Shown: in pieces, positions 1 through 8,127 of the stretch | Position numbering within the stretch: the first letter of the stretch is position 1 | Layout: each line of letters begins with the position of its first letter | DNA from: Verrucomicrobiota bacterium | GTDB taxonomy: Bacteria > Verrucomicrobiota > Verrucomicrobiia > Limisphaerales > JACRJZ01 | Assembly (NCBI GenBank): GCA_022711695.1 | Contig: JAKLEJ010000086.1 | Span: 1-10,558 of the forward strand | DNA: 10,558 bases | Direction of reading: 5' to 3' | Notes under the pieces: generated by a model | Told to the model about the DNA's origin: nothing | Database searches by the model: none | The model's input: the letters and a program-made list of their open reading frames with translations, nothing else | Translations under genes and position numbers: made by a program

Positions 1-978
1 GCAGCGGGCCAGTGTTTGGCGCAAGCGCCCGGGAAGGCTTTCGAGGACGGACGATTCGCCTGGCGCGCGACCGGCCCGCTGATCGACGTCGGCCCGGGTC
101 GAAACGCTGCCGACCCGCACGTCTCGATCAAGGACCCGACGTTTGTCCGGCACGAAGGGCGTTGGCAGCTCTTTGCCACCGCGCGCATGAAATCGGGCAA
201 GGTGGACATCGAGCACCTGAGTTTCGCGGACTGGAAGGAGGCGAACCAGGCCGAACGCCACTTGCTGGGGCTGCACGACCAGTATTATTGCGCGCCGCAG
301 GTCTTCTATTTCACGCCGCACAAGAAATGGTACCTGGTGTATCAACTGGCCGAAAAGACCCGGCAACCGCCCTTCGGCCCCTGCTTCTCGACGAGCGACG
401 ATGTGGGCGATCCGCGCTCGTGGAGCCCGCCCCGGCCCATGGTCACCAACGCGCCCGCCAAACCCAAATGGCTCGATTTCTGGGTGATCTGCGACGACAC
501 CAAGGCGCATCTCTTCTATACGTCGCTGGACGGCAACATGTGGCGCCGCGAAACCCGGAAGTCCGAGTTTCCCTACGGCTGGTCCGAGCAGCAATCCGCC
601 ATCCGCGGCGACGTGTTCGAGGCCTCGCACACCTACAAGCTCAAAGGCCGCGGGCAATACCTGACGGTGATCGAAGCGCAGGGCGCGGGCCGCCGCTACT
701 ACAAGGCTTACCTGGCGGACCGGCTGGAAGGCCCCTGGAAGGGTTTGGCGGACACGCTGGCCAAGCCCTTTGCCGCCCATGGCAACACGCGCCAGGACCC
801 CGAATGGACCACCAGCATCAGCCACGGCGAACTGGTCCGCACCGGGGTCGATGAAACCATGGAAGTGGACCCGGCCCGGCTGCAGTTCCTCTTCCAGGGC
901 GCAAGCGATGCCGAGTATCGGGGCACGGGCTATGGCGGGATTCCATGGCGGCTCGGGTTGCTCGAGCAAACCCCGTAG
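1..978 (+). CDS. GH62-type alpha-L-arabinofuranosidase, 5' end outside the window
   Basis: Probable secreted glycoside hydrolase that removes L-arabinofuranosyl side chains from arabinoxylan-type polysaccharides. The reading frame is open to base 1 (in frame Ala-Ala-Gly-Gln-Cys-Leu-Ala-Gln-Ala), which looks like the end of a signal peptide, so the true start lies upstream; TTG at 16 is probably not the start. Numbering from that TTG, GH62 landmarks appear in order: IKDPTF with Asp40 (the family's probable base), an Asp154 in WLDFWVICDD (second acidic residue), VFEAS with Glu202 (probable general acid), YLTVIEAQG, WTTSISHGELVR, and a C-terminal LQFLFQG then IPWRLGLL. The visible 320 residues cover essentially a whole GH62 catalytic domain, with no extra binding module. 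Assignment rests on motif recall from actinobacterial and fungal GH62 enzymes; a related GH43-clan member is the main alternative. No partner gene follows on this strand within 360 bases. Confidence 0.85.
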   Translation, partial: AAGQCLAQAPGKAFEDGRFAWRATGPLIDVGPGRNAADPHVSIKDPTFVRHEGRWQLFATARMKSGKVDIEHLSFADWKEANQAERHLLGLHDQYYCAPQVFYFTPHKKWYLVYQLAEKTRQPPFGPCFSTSDDVGDPRSWSPPRPMVTNAPAKPKWLDFWVICDDTKAHLFYTSLDGNMWRRETRKSEFPYGWSEQQSAIRGDVFEASHTYKLKGRGQYLTVIEAQGAGRRYYKAYLADRLEGPWKGLADTLAKPFAAHGNTRQDPEWTTSISHGELVRTGVDETMEVDPARLQFLFQGASDAEYRGTGYGGIPWRLGLLEQTP

Positions 979-1029
979 CCCGCCCGTCTGCCCGGTAGCC
1001 GAGCGCACGCAGCGCCTCAACCGGCCTTC

Positions 1030-1068
1030 GGCCATCCTTCTCCCCGCCAGGCGGGGAGAAGGATGGCC
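1030..1068. repeat. Perfect 18-bp inverted repeat with 3-base loop (possible terminator or REP-like element)
   Basis: The left arm GGCCATCCTTCTCCCCGC (1030-1047) is matched exactly by its reverse complement at 1051-1068, separated by CAG. It lies 51 bases after the stop of the GH62 gene. RNA from it would form a very stable hairpin that could end or protect the upstream transcript, but no T-tract follows on either strand, so it is not a textbook intrinsic terminator. Perfect arms in an intergenic position also fit a dispersed REP-type palindrome; no second copy is present in this window. Confidence 0.75.
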
Positions 1069-1163
1069 CAAAACCGCACATCAGCAAGCGCCTGGCGCTC
1101 TCCGCTCTTTAACGACCGGGCTCCTCAAGTTGCGTGCCAATCGCTGCTGGGTCCATTTGCCCC

Positions 1164-1180
1164 GCCGGCCGCAGGCCGGC
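1164..1180. repeat. Short GC-rich hairpin, 7-bp arms
   Basis: GCCGGCC (1164-1170) and GGCCGGC (1174-1180) are perfect inverted arms around GCA. It sits four bases before the left end of the 90-bp dispersed repeat. The second copy of that repeat has no such hairpin at the matching side, so it is probably not part of the element. In GC-rich DNA, short hairpins like this also arise by chance. Confidence 0.4.
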
Positions 1181-1184
1181 TCAT

Positions 1185-1274
1185 CTGAATCCGCATCGCA
1201 CGTGTTCGCAGTCCCCTTGCGCGTTCGAGAACGCCTGAGGTTGGCTAGACAGGGCGACTTACGGGCGGATTCAG
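1185..1274 (+). repeat. Dispersed 90-bp repeat with 10-bp inverted ends, copy 1
   Basis: The element begins CTGAATCCGC (1185-1194) and ends GCGGATTCAG (1265-1274), a perfect 10-bp terminal inverted repeat. An inner palindrome GCGTTC-GA-GAACGC is also present, so a folded branch with an outer stem is possible. Bases 1185-1260 match the reverse complement of 4178-4252 at about 66 of 76 aligned positions by hand alignment. It ends 70 bases before the OPT transporter start. No open frame within it looks coding. It could be a non-autonomous mobile element (MITE or REPIN-like) or a structured leader shared by two genes; the sequence alone does not decide. Confidence 0.75.
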
Positions 1275-1344
1275 GGAAGGCTTTTTGTCTTGAGCAGGAG
1301 GGGCGGGGGCGGACATCCTGCGCCACGCACGCGCGCAAACTGCC

Positions 1345-3264
1345 ATGGCATTGTTGCATCTGAACGAAGAGCAGGTCCGAACCTGGACCCTGGAACAAAA
1401 GGACCGCTGGTGGCTGGAGAACGTCTGGCGCGGCGACATGCCCCAGCTCACCATTCGCTCGGCCCTGACCGGGATGCTGCTGGGCGGGCTGCTGTCGCTG
1501 ACCAATCTCTACGTGGGGGCCAAGACCGGATGGACGCTCGGCGTGGGCATCACGTCCGTCATCCTCGCCTTTGCCCTGTTCAAGGCGCTGTCCCGGACCG
1601 GCCTGGCGCGGGAATTCAGCATCCTCGAGAACAACGCCATGCAGTCCATCGCCACCGCGGCGGGCTACATGACCTCGCCGATGATCTCGAGCCTGGCCGC
1701 CTACATGATCGTGAACAACGTGCGCCTGCCGGTGGCCACCACGATGGCCTGGACGATGGCGGTCGCCGGGCTGGGCGTGCTCTTCGCGTTTCCCCTCAAG
1801 CGCCGCTTCATCAACGACGAACAGCATCCCTTCCCCGAGGGCCGGGCCGCCGGCATCGTCATGGACGCGCTGCATCACGGCGAGGCCGCCGCCGGCCTGC
1901 TCAAGGCCAAGCTGCTGGTGATCACGGGCGTCGGCTCCGCCCTCTTCAAGTTTTGCCAGAGCGAGCCCCTCATGGCCAAGCTCAAGCTCGGCTTCCTGGC
2001 GATCCCCGAGTTTGTCGATGGCTGGATTTACAAATGGTGGACGCTGCGGATCGGGGGAGTGGACCTGCGCGAGCTGACGGTGCGGCCGGACACGGACGTG
2101 GTGATGATGGCGGCCGGCGGCCTGATGGGCATCCGGACCGGCGTCTCGCTGCTGGTCGGCGCGCTGATCAACTACCTGATCCTGGCCCCTTGGATGATCG
2201 CGGTCGGGGACATCCATCCGAAGATCGTCGATGGCGTGGCCCGCTATGGGTTCCGGCCCATCACCACCTGGGCGCTGTGGGGAGGCGTGGCCATGATGGC
2301 CACGGCTTCGCTGTTCGCCTTCTTTGCCAAGCCGCAGATTCTGATCGGGGCCTTCCGGGGCTTGTTCCGCCGGCGCAGTCCGGAAGCGGCCCGGGATCCC
2401 ATGCGGGACATCGAGCTGCCCATGAAGGTGTTCGTCATCGGCATCCCGCTGGTGGGGGCGCTGGTGGTGTTCCTGGCCTGGCGGTTCTTCGGGGTGAGCC
2501 TCCTCATGGGCATGCTGGCAGTGCCGCTCGTTTTTGTCTTCACGCTCATCGCGGTGAACTCGACCGCCCTGACCTCGATTACGCCCATCGGGGCGATGGG
2601 CAAGCTGACCCAGCTCACCTACGGCGTGCTGGCCCCGGGCAACATCAGCACCAACCTGGCTACCGCCTCGATCACCGGCGAGGCCTCCAGCCACGCCGCC
2701 AACCTGCTCATGGACATCAAGCCGGGCTACATGCTGGGGGCCAAGCCCCGCCAGCAGGCCATCGGCCATGTGCTCGGGATTCTGGCCGGCGCGCTCGTGG
2801 GCGTGCCGGTCTTCTATCTCGTGTTCATGCAGAGCGGCCCGGCCGAGATGATCAAGGACCAGTATCCCTTCCCCGCGGCCATCGTCTGGAAGGCGGTGGC
2901 CGAGCTGCTGACGCAGGGCGTGTCCAACCTCGAGGTTTCGGCGCGCTGGGCCGCGCTGGTGGGGGCTATCCTGGGGGTGGGCCTCGAGATCGTGCGCATT
3001 TCCACCCGGAATCGGTTTCCCCTGTCGGGCGTGGGCATCGGCCTGGCCACCGTCATTCCCTTCAACACCTGCCTGGCGATGTTCCTGGGGTCCTTCTTCT
3101 TCTGGCTGGTGGAGAAGTCGGTCGGAAACAAGGAATCCCAGACGCGCCGGACGATCGTGCAAAACCAGGAGCCCATCTGCGCCGGGGTGATTGCCGGCGG
3201 GGCCATCATGGGCATTCTCGTGATCGTGCTCGAGAACTTCCTGCTGAAGTCCGCGGGCCACTGA
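1345..3264 (+). CDS. OPT-family transporter (oligopeptide transporter family)
   Basis: Integral inner-membrane protein of 639 residues, the size usual for prokaryotic OPT members, which import small peptides or metal-chelate compounds by proton-coupled transport. Many hydrophobic segments run along its whole length after a hydrophilic N-terminus of about 35 residues. Family landmarks: NLYVGAKTGW (54-63), ENNAMQSIATAAGYM (from 95), QHPFPEGRA (160-168), and a strongly conserved block NLATASITGEASSHAANLL from 433 followed by MDIKPGYMLGAKPRQQ at 456. The substrate cannot be inferred. The start ATG at 1345 is the only standard start between the upstream in-frame stop (1291) and the conserved region; it has no Shine-Dalgarno at normal distance. 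The gene stands alone on its strand, convergent with pyrH, and copy 1 of the dispersed repeat lies 70 bases upstream. Confidence 0.9.
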   Translation: MALLHLNEEQVRTWTLEQKDRWWLENVWRGDMPQLTIRSALTGMLLGGLLSLTNLYVGAKTGWTLGVGITSVILAFALFKALSRTGLAREFSILENNAMQSIATAAGYMTSPMISSLAAYMIVNNVRLPVATTMAWTMAVAGLGVLFAFPLKRRFINDEQHPFPEGRAAGIVMDALHHGEAAAGLLKAKLLVITGVGSALFKFCQSEPLMAKLKLGFLAIPEFVDGWIYKWWTLRIGGVDLRELTVRPDTDVVMMAAGGLMGIRTGVSLLVGALINYLILAPWMIAVGDIHPKIVDGVARYGFRPITTWALWGGVAMMATASLFAFFAKPQILIGAFRGLFRRRSPEAARDPMRDIELPMKVFVIGIPLVGALVVFLAWRFFGVSLLMGMLAVPLVFVFTLIAVNSTALTSITPIGAMGKLTQLTYGVLAPGNISTNLATASITGEASSHAANLLMDIKPGYMLGAKPRQQAIGHVLGILAGALVGVPVFYLVFMQSGPAEMIKDQYPFPAAIVWKAVAELLTQGVSNLEVSARWAALVGAILGVGLEIVRISTRNRFPLSGVGIGLATVIPFNTCLAMFLGSFFFWLVEKSVGNKESQTRRTIVQNQEPICAGVIAGGAIMGILVIVLENFLLKSAGH

Positions 3265-3307
3265 GCCCGCGCTTCTCGTCGGTCCATTCAGAGCAGCAAA
3301 GGCGAGC

Positions 3308-3333
3308 AGAGCGGCGGCTGTCGGCGCTCTTTC
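3308..3333 (+). terminator. Weak hairpin between the convergent OPT and pyrH genes
   Basis: AGAGCG (3308-3313) and CGCTCT (3325-3330) form a 6-bp stem with an 11-base loop, followed by a short TTT on the plus strand. It lies about 45 bases past the transporter stop and could end that transcript. The stem is short and the T-tract is poor, so this is tentative. Nothing else is seen in the 114 bases between the two stops. Confidence 0.3.
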
Positions 3334-3378
3334 CTGCGCGGTTCTGCCGGGGAAGACTCCGAGCCCGGCGCCGGCGTC

Positions 3379-4131
<753 letters not shown>

Positions 4132-4156
4132 TCGCCCTCCGCGGCGTCAACGATTC

Positions 4157-4252
4157 CCGAATCCCCGATCTGCGCGCAAGTCGCCCTCGCTGGCCAACCT
4201 CAGGCCTTCTCGAATGCGCAAGGGACCGCGAACGGCTGCGATGCGGATTCAG
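4157..4252 (-). repeat. Dispersed repeat with inverted ends, copy 2
   Basis: This is the inverted counterpart of the element at 1185-1274. Read on the minus strand it begins CTGAATCCGC and ends GGGGATTCGG, so the terminal inverted repeat is degraded but still pairs at nine of ten positions if one U-G wobble is allowed in the minus-strand RNA. It is 96 bases long, with about six extra bases near the end closest to pyrH. It fills most of the 134 bases between the SGNH gene stop (4266) and the pyrH start (4131), ending 25 bases before the pyrH ATG. Its orientation relative to pyrH is the same as that of copy 1 relative to the OPT gene. Confidence 0.75.
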
Positions 4253-4265
4253 CGGGAGGGGGGAA

Positions 4266-5585
4266 TCACGGGCTGGGCATCAGGCAGATTCGGACCGCCG
4301 TCTCGCGGTTCAAATCGTCGATCTGCCGGCCCAGATCGGCCCCCCGGGCCTGCGCCTCCGCCAAAGGCAAACCCTTGTCGAGCCCGGGGCGCTGGTGGCC
4401 GGTCTCGGTCAGCCAGGCGTCCCGCAGCACTCGCTGCCGCTCCCCCACCAGCCGCAGGATTTCCCGCGCGCGCCGGGTCGTTTCGAACTCGGGATAACGG
4501 CGCGTCGGGATCGGCTGGTCTTTCAAACTCACGATGCCCATTCGCTTGCCGTCGGCCTGAAACTCGAACTGGCCCGCCGGCGCATTTCGCAGCAGGAGCG
4601 CGTGCTCGAACACAAAGCCGGGGCTGGTGACGGTGCGGTCGGGGTAGGCGCGGATGACGCGCGACGCCTCGAGCGGCATGGGCGGGGCGGTGTGCCACGT
4701 CAGCTCGATTCCCCCGTTCGTCTTGACGATCTGGCTCACCTGGCCGATTTGCACGACCCGCCCTTCGGCGAAATCGACCACCGCGCGGGCCGACACGGTG
4801 GAAACGCCCAGCCCGCTCAAGACTTCCTGGGCCATGACCCAGTGCCCCTCGTCGTTGGGGTGCACGCCGTCGCCGGCATAGCGGAATTCGGGCTGGGTTT
4901 GACGCCGCGCCGCCAGGGTGGATTTCATGGCAGTGTGGATGTCGATGACCTCCCAGCCCTCCGCCCGCCGCTCCATCAGCCAGGCGGCGTAGCGCGCCAG
5001 CACCTCATCGTAACCCGCGTAGGGCTGCGGGTAAGCGTCCAGCCCGGCCGGCAGGGTCCGGCTGCGAATGGGTTGCGCGTCGAAGGCGGCCGGAGTGAGG
5101 TGGATGAGCCGCGCTCCATGGGCTGCGGCTCGGGCCCGCAGATGCCGGATGCCCGCCTGGAACCGGGCGAACCGTTCCTCGCTGAAGGGATGGTAGATGC
5201 CATCGTTCATCCCGTAGCACGCCAGGAGAATCTCGGGACGGGTCTTCGCCAGCACCCGGTCCAACCGCTCCGCCAGGTCGGGCCGCGGAAACGCCCCGCC
5301 CGCATGGCCGGGCTCGGACAGGCCCGAGACGGTTTCGCTGGGCAGGCCGAGGTTGAGTATCTCCCAGGAGCGTCGCAGCGGATGAACCCGCAACGCGGTC
5401 TCGACCATCGCCACGTACTGCCCGCTGTAGGTGATGCTGTCTCCCAGGAAGAGCACCCGGCCGGGAACGGGCGGCGGGGGCGCCGCCGCCGGCTGGCGCG
5501 GGGGATGGGACTTGCAGCCGCCGCCGGCCCATCCCAGGCCGGCCGCCAGCGCCAACAGCGTTCCCAGATGGAGCAATGATCTCAT
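4266..5585 (-). CDS. Exported SGNH/GDSL-family hydrolase
   Basis: A 439-residue protein likely exported to the periplasm or surface. Residues 1-23 form a signal peptide (Arg near the N-terminus, a Leu/Ala-rich core) ending Ala-Gly-Gly-Gly-Cys, which could be a lipoprotein site although the lipobox is not canonical; a Pro-rich linker follows. SGNH blocks are clear: VLFLGDSI with catalytic Ser49, NLGLPSETV (77-85) with the block II Gly, CYGMND with Asn126 (block III), and DGVHPNDEGH with Asp238 and His241 (block V). The family includes esterases that remove acetyl groups from polysaccharides; the substrate here is not readable. About 190 residues after block V form a C-terminal extension of unknown role that includes a charged, probably helical stretch. 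The ATG at 5585 overlaps the stop of the upstream gene as ATGA, so translation is probably coupled. A much longer open frame upstream is a shadow of that neighbour. Confidence 0.85.
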   Translation of the reverse strand: MRSLLHLGTLLALAAGLGWAGGGCKSHPPRQPAAAPPPPVPGRVLFLGDSITYSGQYVAMVETALRVHPLRRSWEILNLGLPSETVSGLSEPGHAGGAFPRPDLAERLDRVLAKTRPEILLACYGMNDGIYHPFSEERFARFQAGIRHLRARAAAHGARLIHLTPAAFDAQPIRSRTLPAGLDAYPQPYAGYDEVLARYAAWLMERRAEGWEVIDIHTAMKSTLAARRQTQPEFRYAGDGVHPNDEGHWVMAQEVLSGLGVSTVSARAVVDFAEGRVVQIGQVSQIVKTNGGIELTWHTAPPMPLEASRVIRAYPDRTVTSPGFVFEHALLLRNAPAGQFEFQADGKRMGIVSLKDQPIPTRRYPEFETTRRAREILRLVGERQRVLRDAWLTETGHQRPGLDKGLPLAEAQARGADLGRQIDDLNRETAVRICLMPSP

Positions 5586-7027
5586 GGTTTTCCTAATCGC
5601 ACGCGCGCGTAGCCGATCGCGGCGCCCGCCCCTTGCTGAATGCCCAGCAGATCGATTCGGTCGGAAGGCGGCGAACCCGCTCTCGGCGTGGCCGTGAAGA
5701 ACTCGGTGAACGGTTTCCGGAACGGGATGCGCCGCGCTGGACCGATCGAGCCGTCCGCTCGCACCTCCGCGAGACGGTTCTCGGAAAGCGGACGCTTTGC
5801 CGAATCGGCCCCGCTCACATGATAGATCACGAACAAGCGGCCATCGGGCGTCGCGTGGAACCGTCCCCGGCCGGGTTGCTCGTGCGATTTGCCCTCCTCG
5901 GCTTCGGCGACGGTTTGGCGCTGAAGCACCTGGCCCCGGCGAAGCACGGCCAGCTTGAGGCTGTGCCGCTGGACCTCCCCCGGGTAGAACTTGTCGCGCA
6001 GGCGTTCGTCGAGCGCGCGCTCGGTCCAGAGCACGCGCACGCGGTCGTCGGGCCCGATCCACAGGTCGCCCGGCAGGATCCAGCCGCAGGTGGCCTCGCG
6101 GCTGGCGATCTCCACCCAGGGCTCGAACCGGCCCGAGGCGATGTCCGGGCTCCAGGTGTAGAACAGCCGCCGGAAGTCGTAGTCCCACTCGCGCCCGGTG
6201 AGCTGCTTCTTGTAGGCGCGCCACGCCGGATTGGGCTCCACGATGTCGCTCACCCCGCAGAAGTGAACGGCGCGGCCTTTCAGCGCCACGTTCGGGTAGC
6301 ACACGCGGATGGGCTGTGGCTTGGCATACTCGGCTCCCCAGGGCCAGGCCAGCCGCCCCTGCGCCGACCATTCCCCCTTGCGGTCCAGGAACGCCCACTC
6401 CGCATGCGTGTAACCGATGTTCTGAAACAGGATGAGCTCGCGCGCCGGGCCATCCGCCGCGAAGCTGCGATACGAGTGCTCGCTGAACTCGGGACTCCCG
6501 GACCACTTGGGCAGGAGCGCCTTCTCCGGTTGACGCGGATTCCGGGCCGCGAACGGCACGATCTCGGGCCGCGCCGGCCCTCCGTAGGCCGCCGGGTTCG
6601 TCATCAGCGTCGGGTTGCCCGAAACATGCAGTCGCCCGTCTGGAAACACCGCCAGGGGCGCGGGCTCGCGGGTTCTTCCGGCCAAGTCGGTCCACACCTT
6701 TTCCCAGCCGGCCGGCCCTCGGCGGAAGAGCATCCATCGGCAGTTGTTCAGCGGCTTGGCCTCCTTGAGCGTCTCCAGGCCGGTGGCGAACACCTCGTCT
6801 CCAATCCGTCCCAGGCAGGTCGAGCCATGACACCACATCGGGCCCGCGCCGTTGTCCGCCGGCTCATAACGGTAAACGTCTTCCTCGATCTCCACCGCGG
6901 GCTCCAGCTCGGGCGGCGAGGCTGCGGCCAGGCGGCCGGCGCCTGAGACGACAAGACAGGCGATCGACGCCGAGGCTGCGAGCCAGCGCGGGATTCCGCG
7001 AAGCAACTGCCGATTCATCGGACTCAT
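5582..7027 (-). CDS. Exported propeller-like protein (sialidase/BNR-type fold suspected)
   Basis: A 481-residue protein with a signal peptide (basic NRQLLRGIPR, hydrophobic core to about residue 30, probable cleavage near LAAAS at about 35). The mature part is rich in Trp, Tyr and short beta-type segments with repeated turns such as VFPDGRLHV, WIGPDDRVRVLW and ATPDGRLFVIYH, the pattern of a beta-propeller with repeats of about 50-60 residues. That resembles BNR/sialidase-superfamily proteins frequent in PVC genomes, but no canonical Asp-box (SxDxGxTW) is seen and no catalytic set can be named. A binding or glycosidase role is inference. The downstream SGNH hydrolase overlaps its stop codon, so the two are probably made together. 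The start could be 7027 or 7018 (ATG again at codon 4); neither has a strong ribosome site. Its promoter should lie in the divergent spacer 7028-7251. Confidence 0.7.
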   Translation of the reverse strand: MSPMNRQLLRGIPRWLAASASIACLVVSGAGRLAAASPPELEPAVEIEEDVYRYEPADNGAGPMWCHGSTCLGRIGDEVFATGLETLKEAKPLNNCRWMLFRRGPAGWEKVWTDLAGRTREPAPLAVFPDGRLHVSGNPTLMTNPAAYGGPARPEIVPFAARNPRQPEKALLPKWSGSPEFSEHSYRSFAADGPARELILFQNIGYTHAEWAFLDRKGEWSAQGRLAWPWGAEYAKPQPIRVCYPNVALKGRAVHFCGVSDIVEPNPAWRAYKKQLTGREWDYDFRRLFYTWSPDIASGRFEPWVEIASREATCGWILPGDLWIGPDDRVRVLWTERALDERLRDKFYPGEVQRHSLKLAVLRRGQVLQRQTVAEAEEGKSHEQPGRGRFHATPDGRLFVIYHVSGADSAKRPLSENRLAEVRADGSIGPARRIPFRKPFTEFFTATPRAGSPPSDRIDLLGIQQGAGAAIGYARVRLGKP

Positions 7028-7086
7028 CGGTTGTTCCCAGCTTCCCCCCTCCGCGCGTTCTCAACAAGAACGAACTGCCCCTCCAC

Positions 7087-7116
7087 CATTCCCTGTCCCA
7101 CGTGGGACAGGGAATG
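7087..7116. repeat. Perfect 30-bp palindrome in a divergent promoter region
   Basis: CATTCCCTGTCCCAC (7087-7101) is followed directly by its exact reverse complement (7102-7116), with CACGTG at the centre and no loop. It lies 60 bases upstream of the exported propeller gene on one side and 135 bases upstream of the unknown gene on the other. It could be an operator bound by a dimeric regulator, a cruciform or hairpin of a dispersed palindrome family, or a two-way transcription stop. The 15-bp arms are longer than most operators, which favours a repeat-family palindrome. TTT follows on the plus strand only. Nothing else is recognised in the 224-base spacer. Confidence 0.7.
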
Positions 7117-7251
7117 TTTCCGGCGGGGGGCTTGGGTCCTCGAAGGAGATTCAAGTGACAGCGGCGGGCGGGTGAGGCACTTTGGGGGCATGGACGACGG
7201 CAATGCAACCGTGGAGAGTCGGATGAGAGAGGCCGCTACAGCCGGCTGAGC

Positions 7252-8037
7252 ATGAGAGACGCCCAACACTCGCTCGAAGACGGCAGCGGCGGCTCGCAAG
7301 GGGAGACGCCCCGGCACGAGATCGAGCGGATGGTGATGCGCCTGAACGACTGGTTCACGGAAAACCACCATCGCGTGCCGCGGTGCTTTGCCTGGAAGCG
7401 CTTCCGGCGCGAGCGGCACACGCCCGTCTTCAGGGCGGTTCGAACCACCGCCCTCCGGGGCTGGACCGCGGCGGACCTCGGCCGCCTTTACCGGGTGGCG
7501 CGAGCCGAGGCGCGGAGCGTGGAGGACGGCCTCGAGATCCCGGTCGAGCTGCTGGTGGCCGACAAATCGGTGGGCGGCAAGTTTCTGAACGCGCGGGAGC
7601 TGATGGATTCCGCGCGCGGCGTGTTCGCGGACCGGCATCTGTGCGGCCGGCTCAGTCCGCGCCTGTGGTGGTTTTGGCTGCACTACGACGCGCTGGTCGA
7701 GGAGATGGAAAGCTGTGTGAGCGGCATCCGGATGAGGGTGGACGCCGCGACGCCCGTCGAACACAACCAGCGGCGCGTGTTCGAGGAATTCACGGCGCCG
7801 CTGGTCAATGGCCAGGAGACCGCCTTCGGGAGCGGCTGCTTCTTTGTGCTGGAATACGCCGAGCCCCAGGGGGCGCGCGCCCACTGGCGGTACAGCGTCA
7901 TCCGGGACGGCGAGCCGCTGGTGGCCTCGCAGGTGCTCCAGCCCCGGCCGATCTATCACGAGGATCGCCTGCTGGCCGTGATCAAGCGCGTCAGCGACAC
8001 CTCGGTCACGTTGAGCGTGTTGACCTCGGAGGGCTGA
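7252..8037 (+). CDS. Protein of unknown function, 261 residues
   Basis: Family not recognised. The frame is judged real because its composition is protein-like (well-spread Trp, Phe, Tyr, Leu and acidic residues), while the overlapping minus-strand frame is rich in Arg, Gly, Pro and His as shadows are. There is no signal peptide and no membrane segment, so it is probably cytoplasmic. The first 25 residues are low in hydrophobics and look disordered. A basic, Trp-containing segment follows (RCFAWKRFRRERHTPVF, about 44-60), then helical stretches (ADLGRLYRVARAEARSVEDGL), an aromatic run LSPRLWWFWLHYDALVEEME near the middle, and a C-terminal part that looks like beta strands (HWRYSVIRDGEPLVASQ, then VSDTSVTLSVL). 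ATG at 7252 is used; a second ATG at codon 27 or 29 is possible, and no Shine-Dalgarno is visible. It is divergent from the propeller gene and convergent with etfA, so it forms its own unit. Confidence 0.65.
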   Translation: MRDAQHSLEDGSGGSQGETPRHEIERMVMRLNDWFTENHHRVPRCFAWKRFRRERHTPVFRAVRTTALRGWTAADLGRLYRVARAEARSVEDGLEIPVELLVADKSVGGKFLNARELMDSARGVFADRHLCGRLSPRLWWFWLHYDALVEEMESCVSGIRMRVDAATPVEHNQRRVFEEFTAPLVNGQETAFGSGCFFVLEYAEPQGARAHWRYSVIRDGEPLVASQVLQPRPIYHEDRLLAVIKRVSDTSVTLSVLTSEG

Positions 8038-8058
8038 GGGGGGACGACCGCCGCCCCG

Positions 8059-8079
8059 GCGCAAGCCCTGGCTTGTCGC
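8059..8079. terminator. Imperfect hairpin between convergent genes
   Basis: CAAGCC and GGCTTG (8062-8067 and 8070-8075) form a 6-bp stem with a 2-base gap, extendable outward to 8059 and 8079 with one G-T wobble and one bulge on the plus strand. It lies in the 90-base junction between the stop of the unknown plus-strand gene and the stop of etfA, where a terminator is expected. No T-tract follows on either strand. A second pair, GAGGGCTG (8029-8036) and CAGCCCTC (8090-8097), could enclose it. Confidence 0.3.
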
Positions 8080-8127
8080 AGGGAGGAGCCAGCCCTCGAT
8101 GCGCCCACCCTCCGGCGCGACCCGCGC

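Larger units (their letters stand above)
979..1344. other. Intergenic region of 366 bases without a gene, rich in inverted repeats
   Basis: No convincing coding sequence is seen; reading frames that cross it are shadows with unnatural composition. It holds a long perfect hairpin (1030-1068), a short GC hairpin (1164-1180) and one copy of a dispersed repeat (1185-1274), each listed separately. An AGGAGG lies at 1296-1301, but it is 43 bases from the ATG of the transporter gene and no ATG, GTG or TTG follows it in that frame before 1345, so it is not an obvious ribosome site for that gene. The promoter of the transporter should lie in this stretch, but no clear -35/-10 pair could be picked. Confidence 0.7.

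Noticed and set aside
1081..3261. A 726-residue open frame on the minus strand, antisense to the transporter
   Set aside because: Composition is dominated by His, Gly, Arg, Asp and Gln with no recognisable domain; it is the mirror of a real membrane-protein gene in GC-rich DNA.
3264..3280. AGCCCGCGCTTCTCGTC resembles 10088-10104 with one mismatch
   Set aside because: A single 17-base near match in 10 kb of GC-rich DNA is near the chance level, with no extended similarity around it.
4266..6836. An 856-residue minus-strand protein containing the SGNH domain
   Set aside because: Everything before the Met at 5585 is a shifted reading of the propeller-like gene; the signal peptide at 5585 and the ATGA overlap mark the true start.
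7024..8064. Minus-strand frame of 346 residues opposite the unknown gene
   Set aside because: Shadow-like composition (Arg, His, Pro, Gln), and the plus-strand frame is more protein-like.
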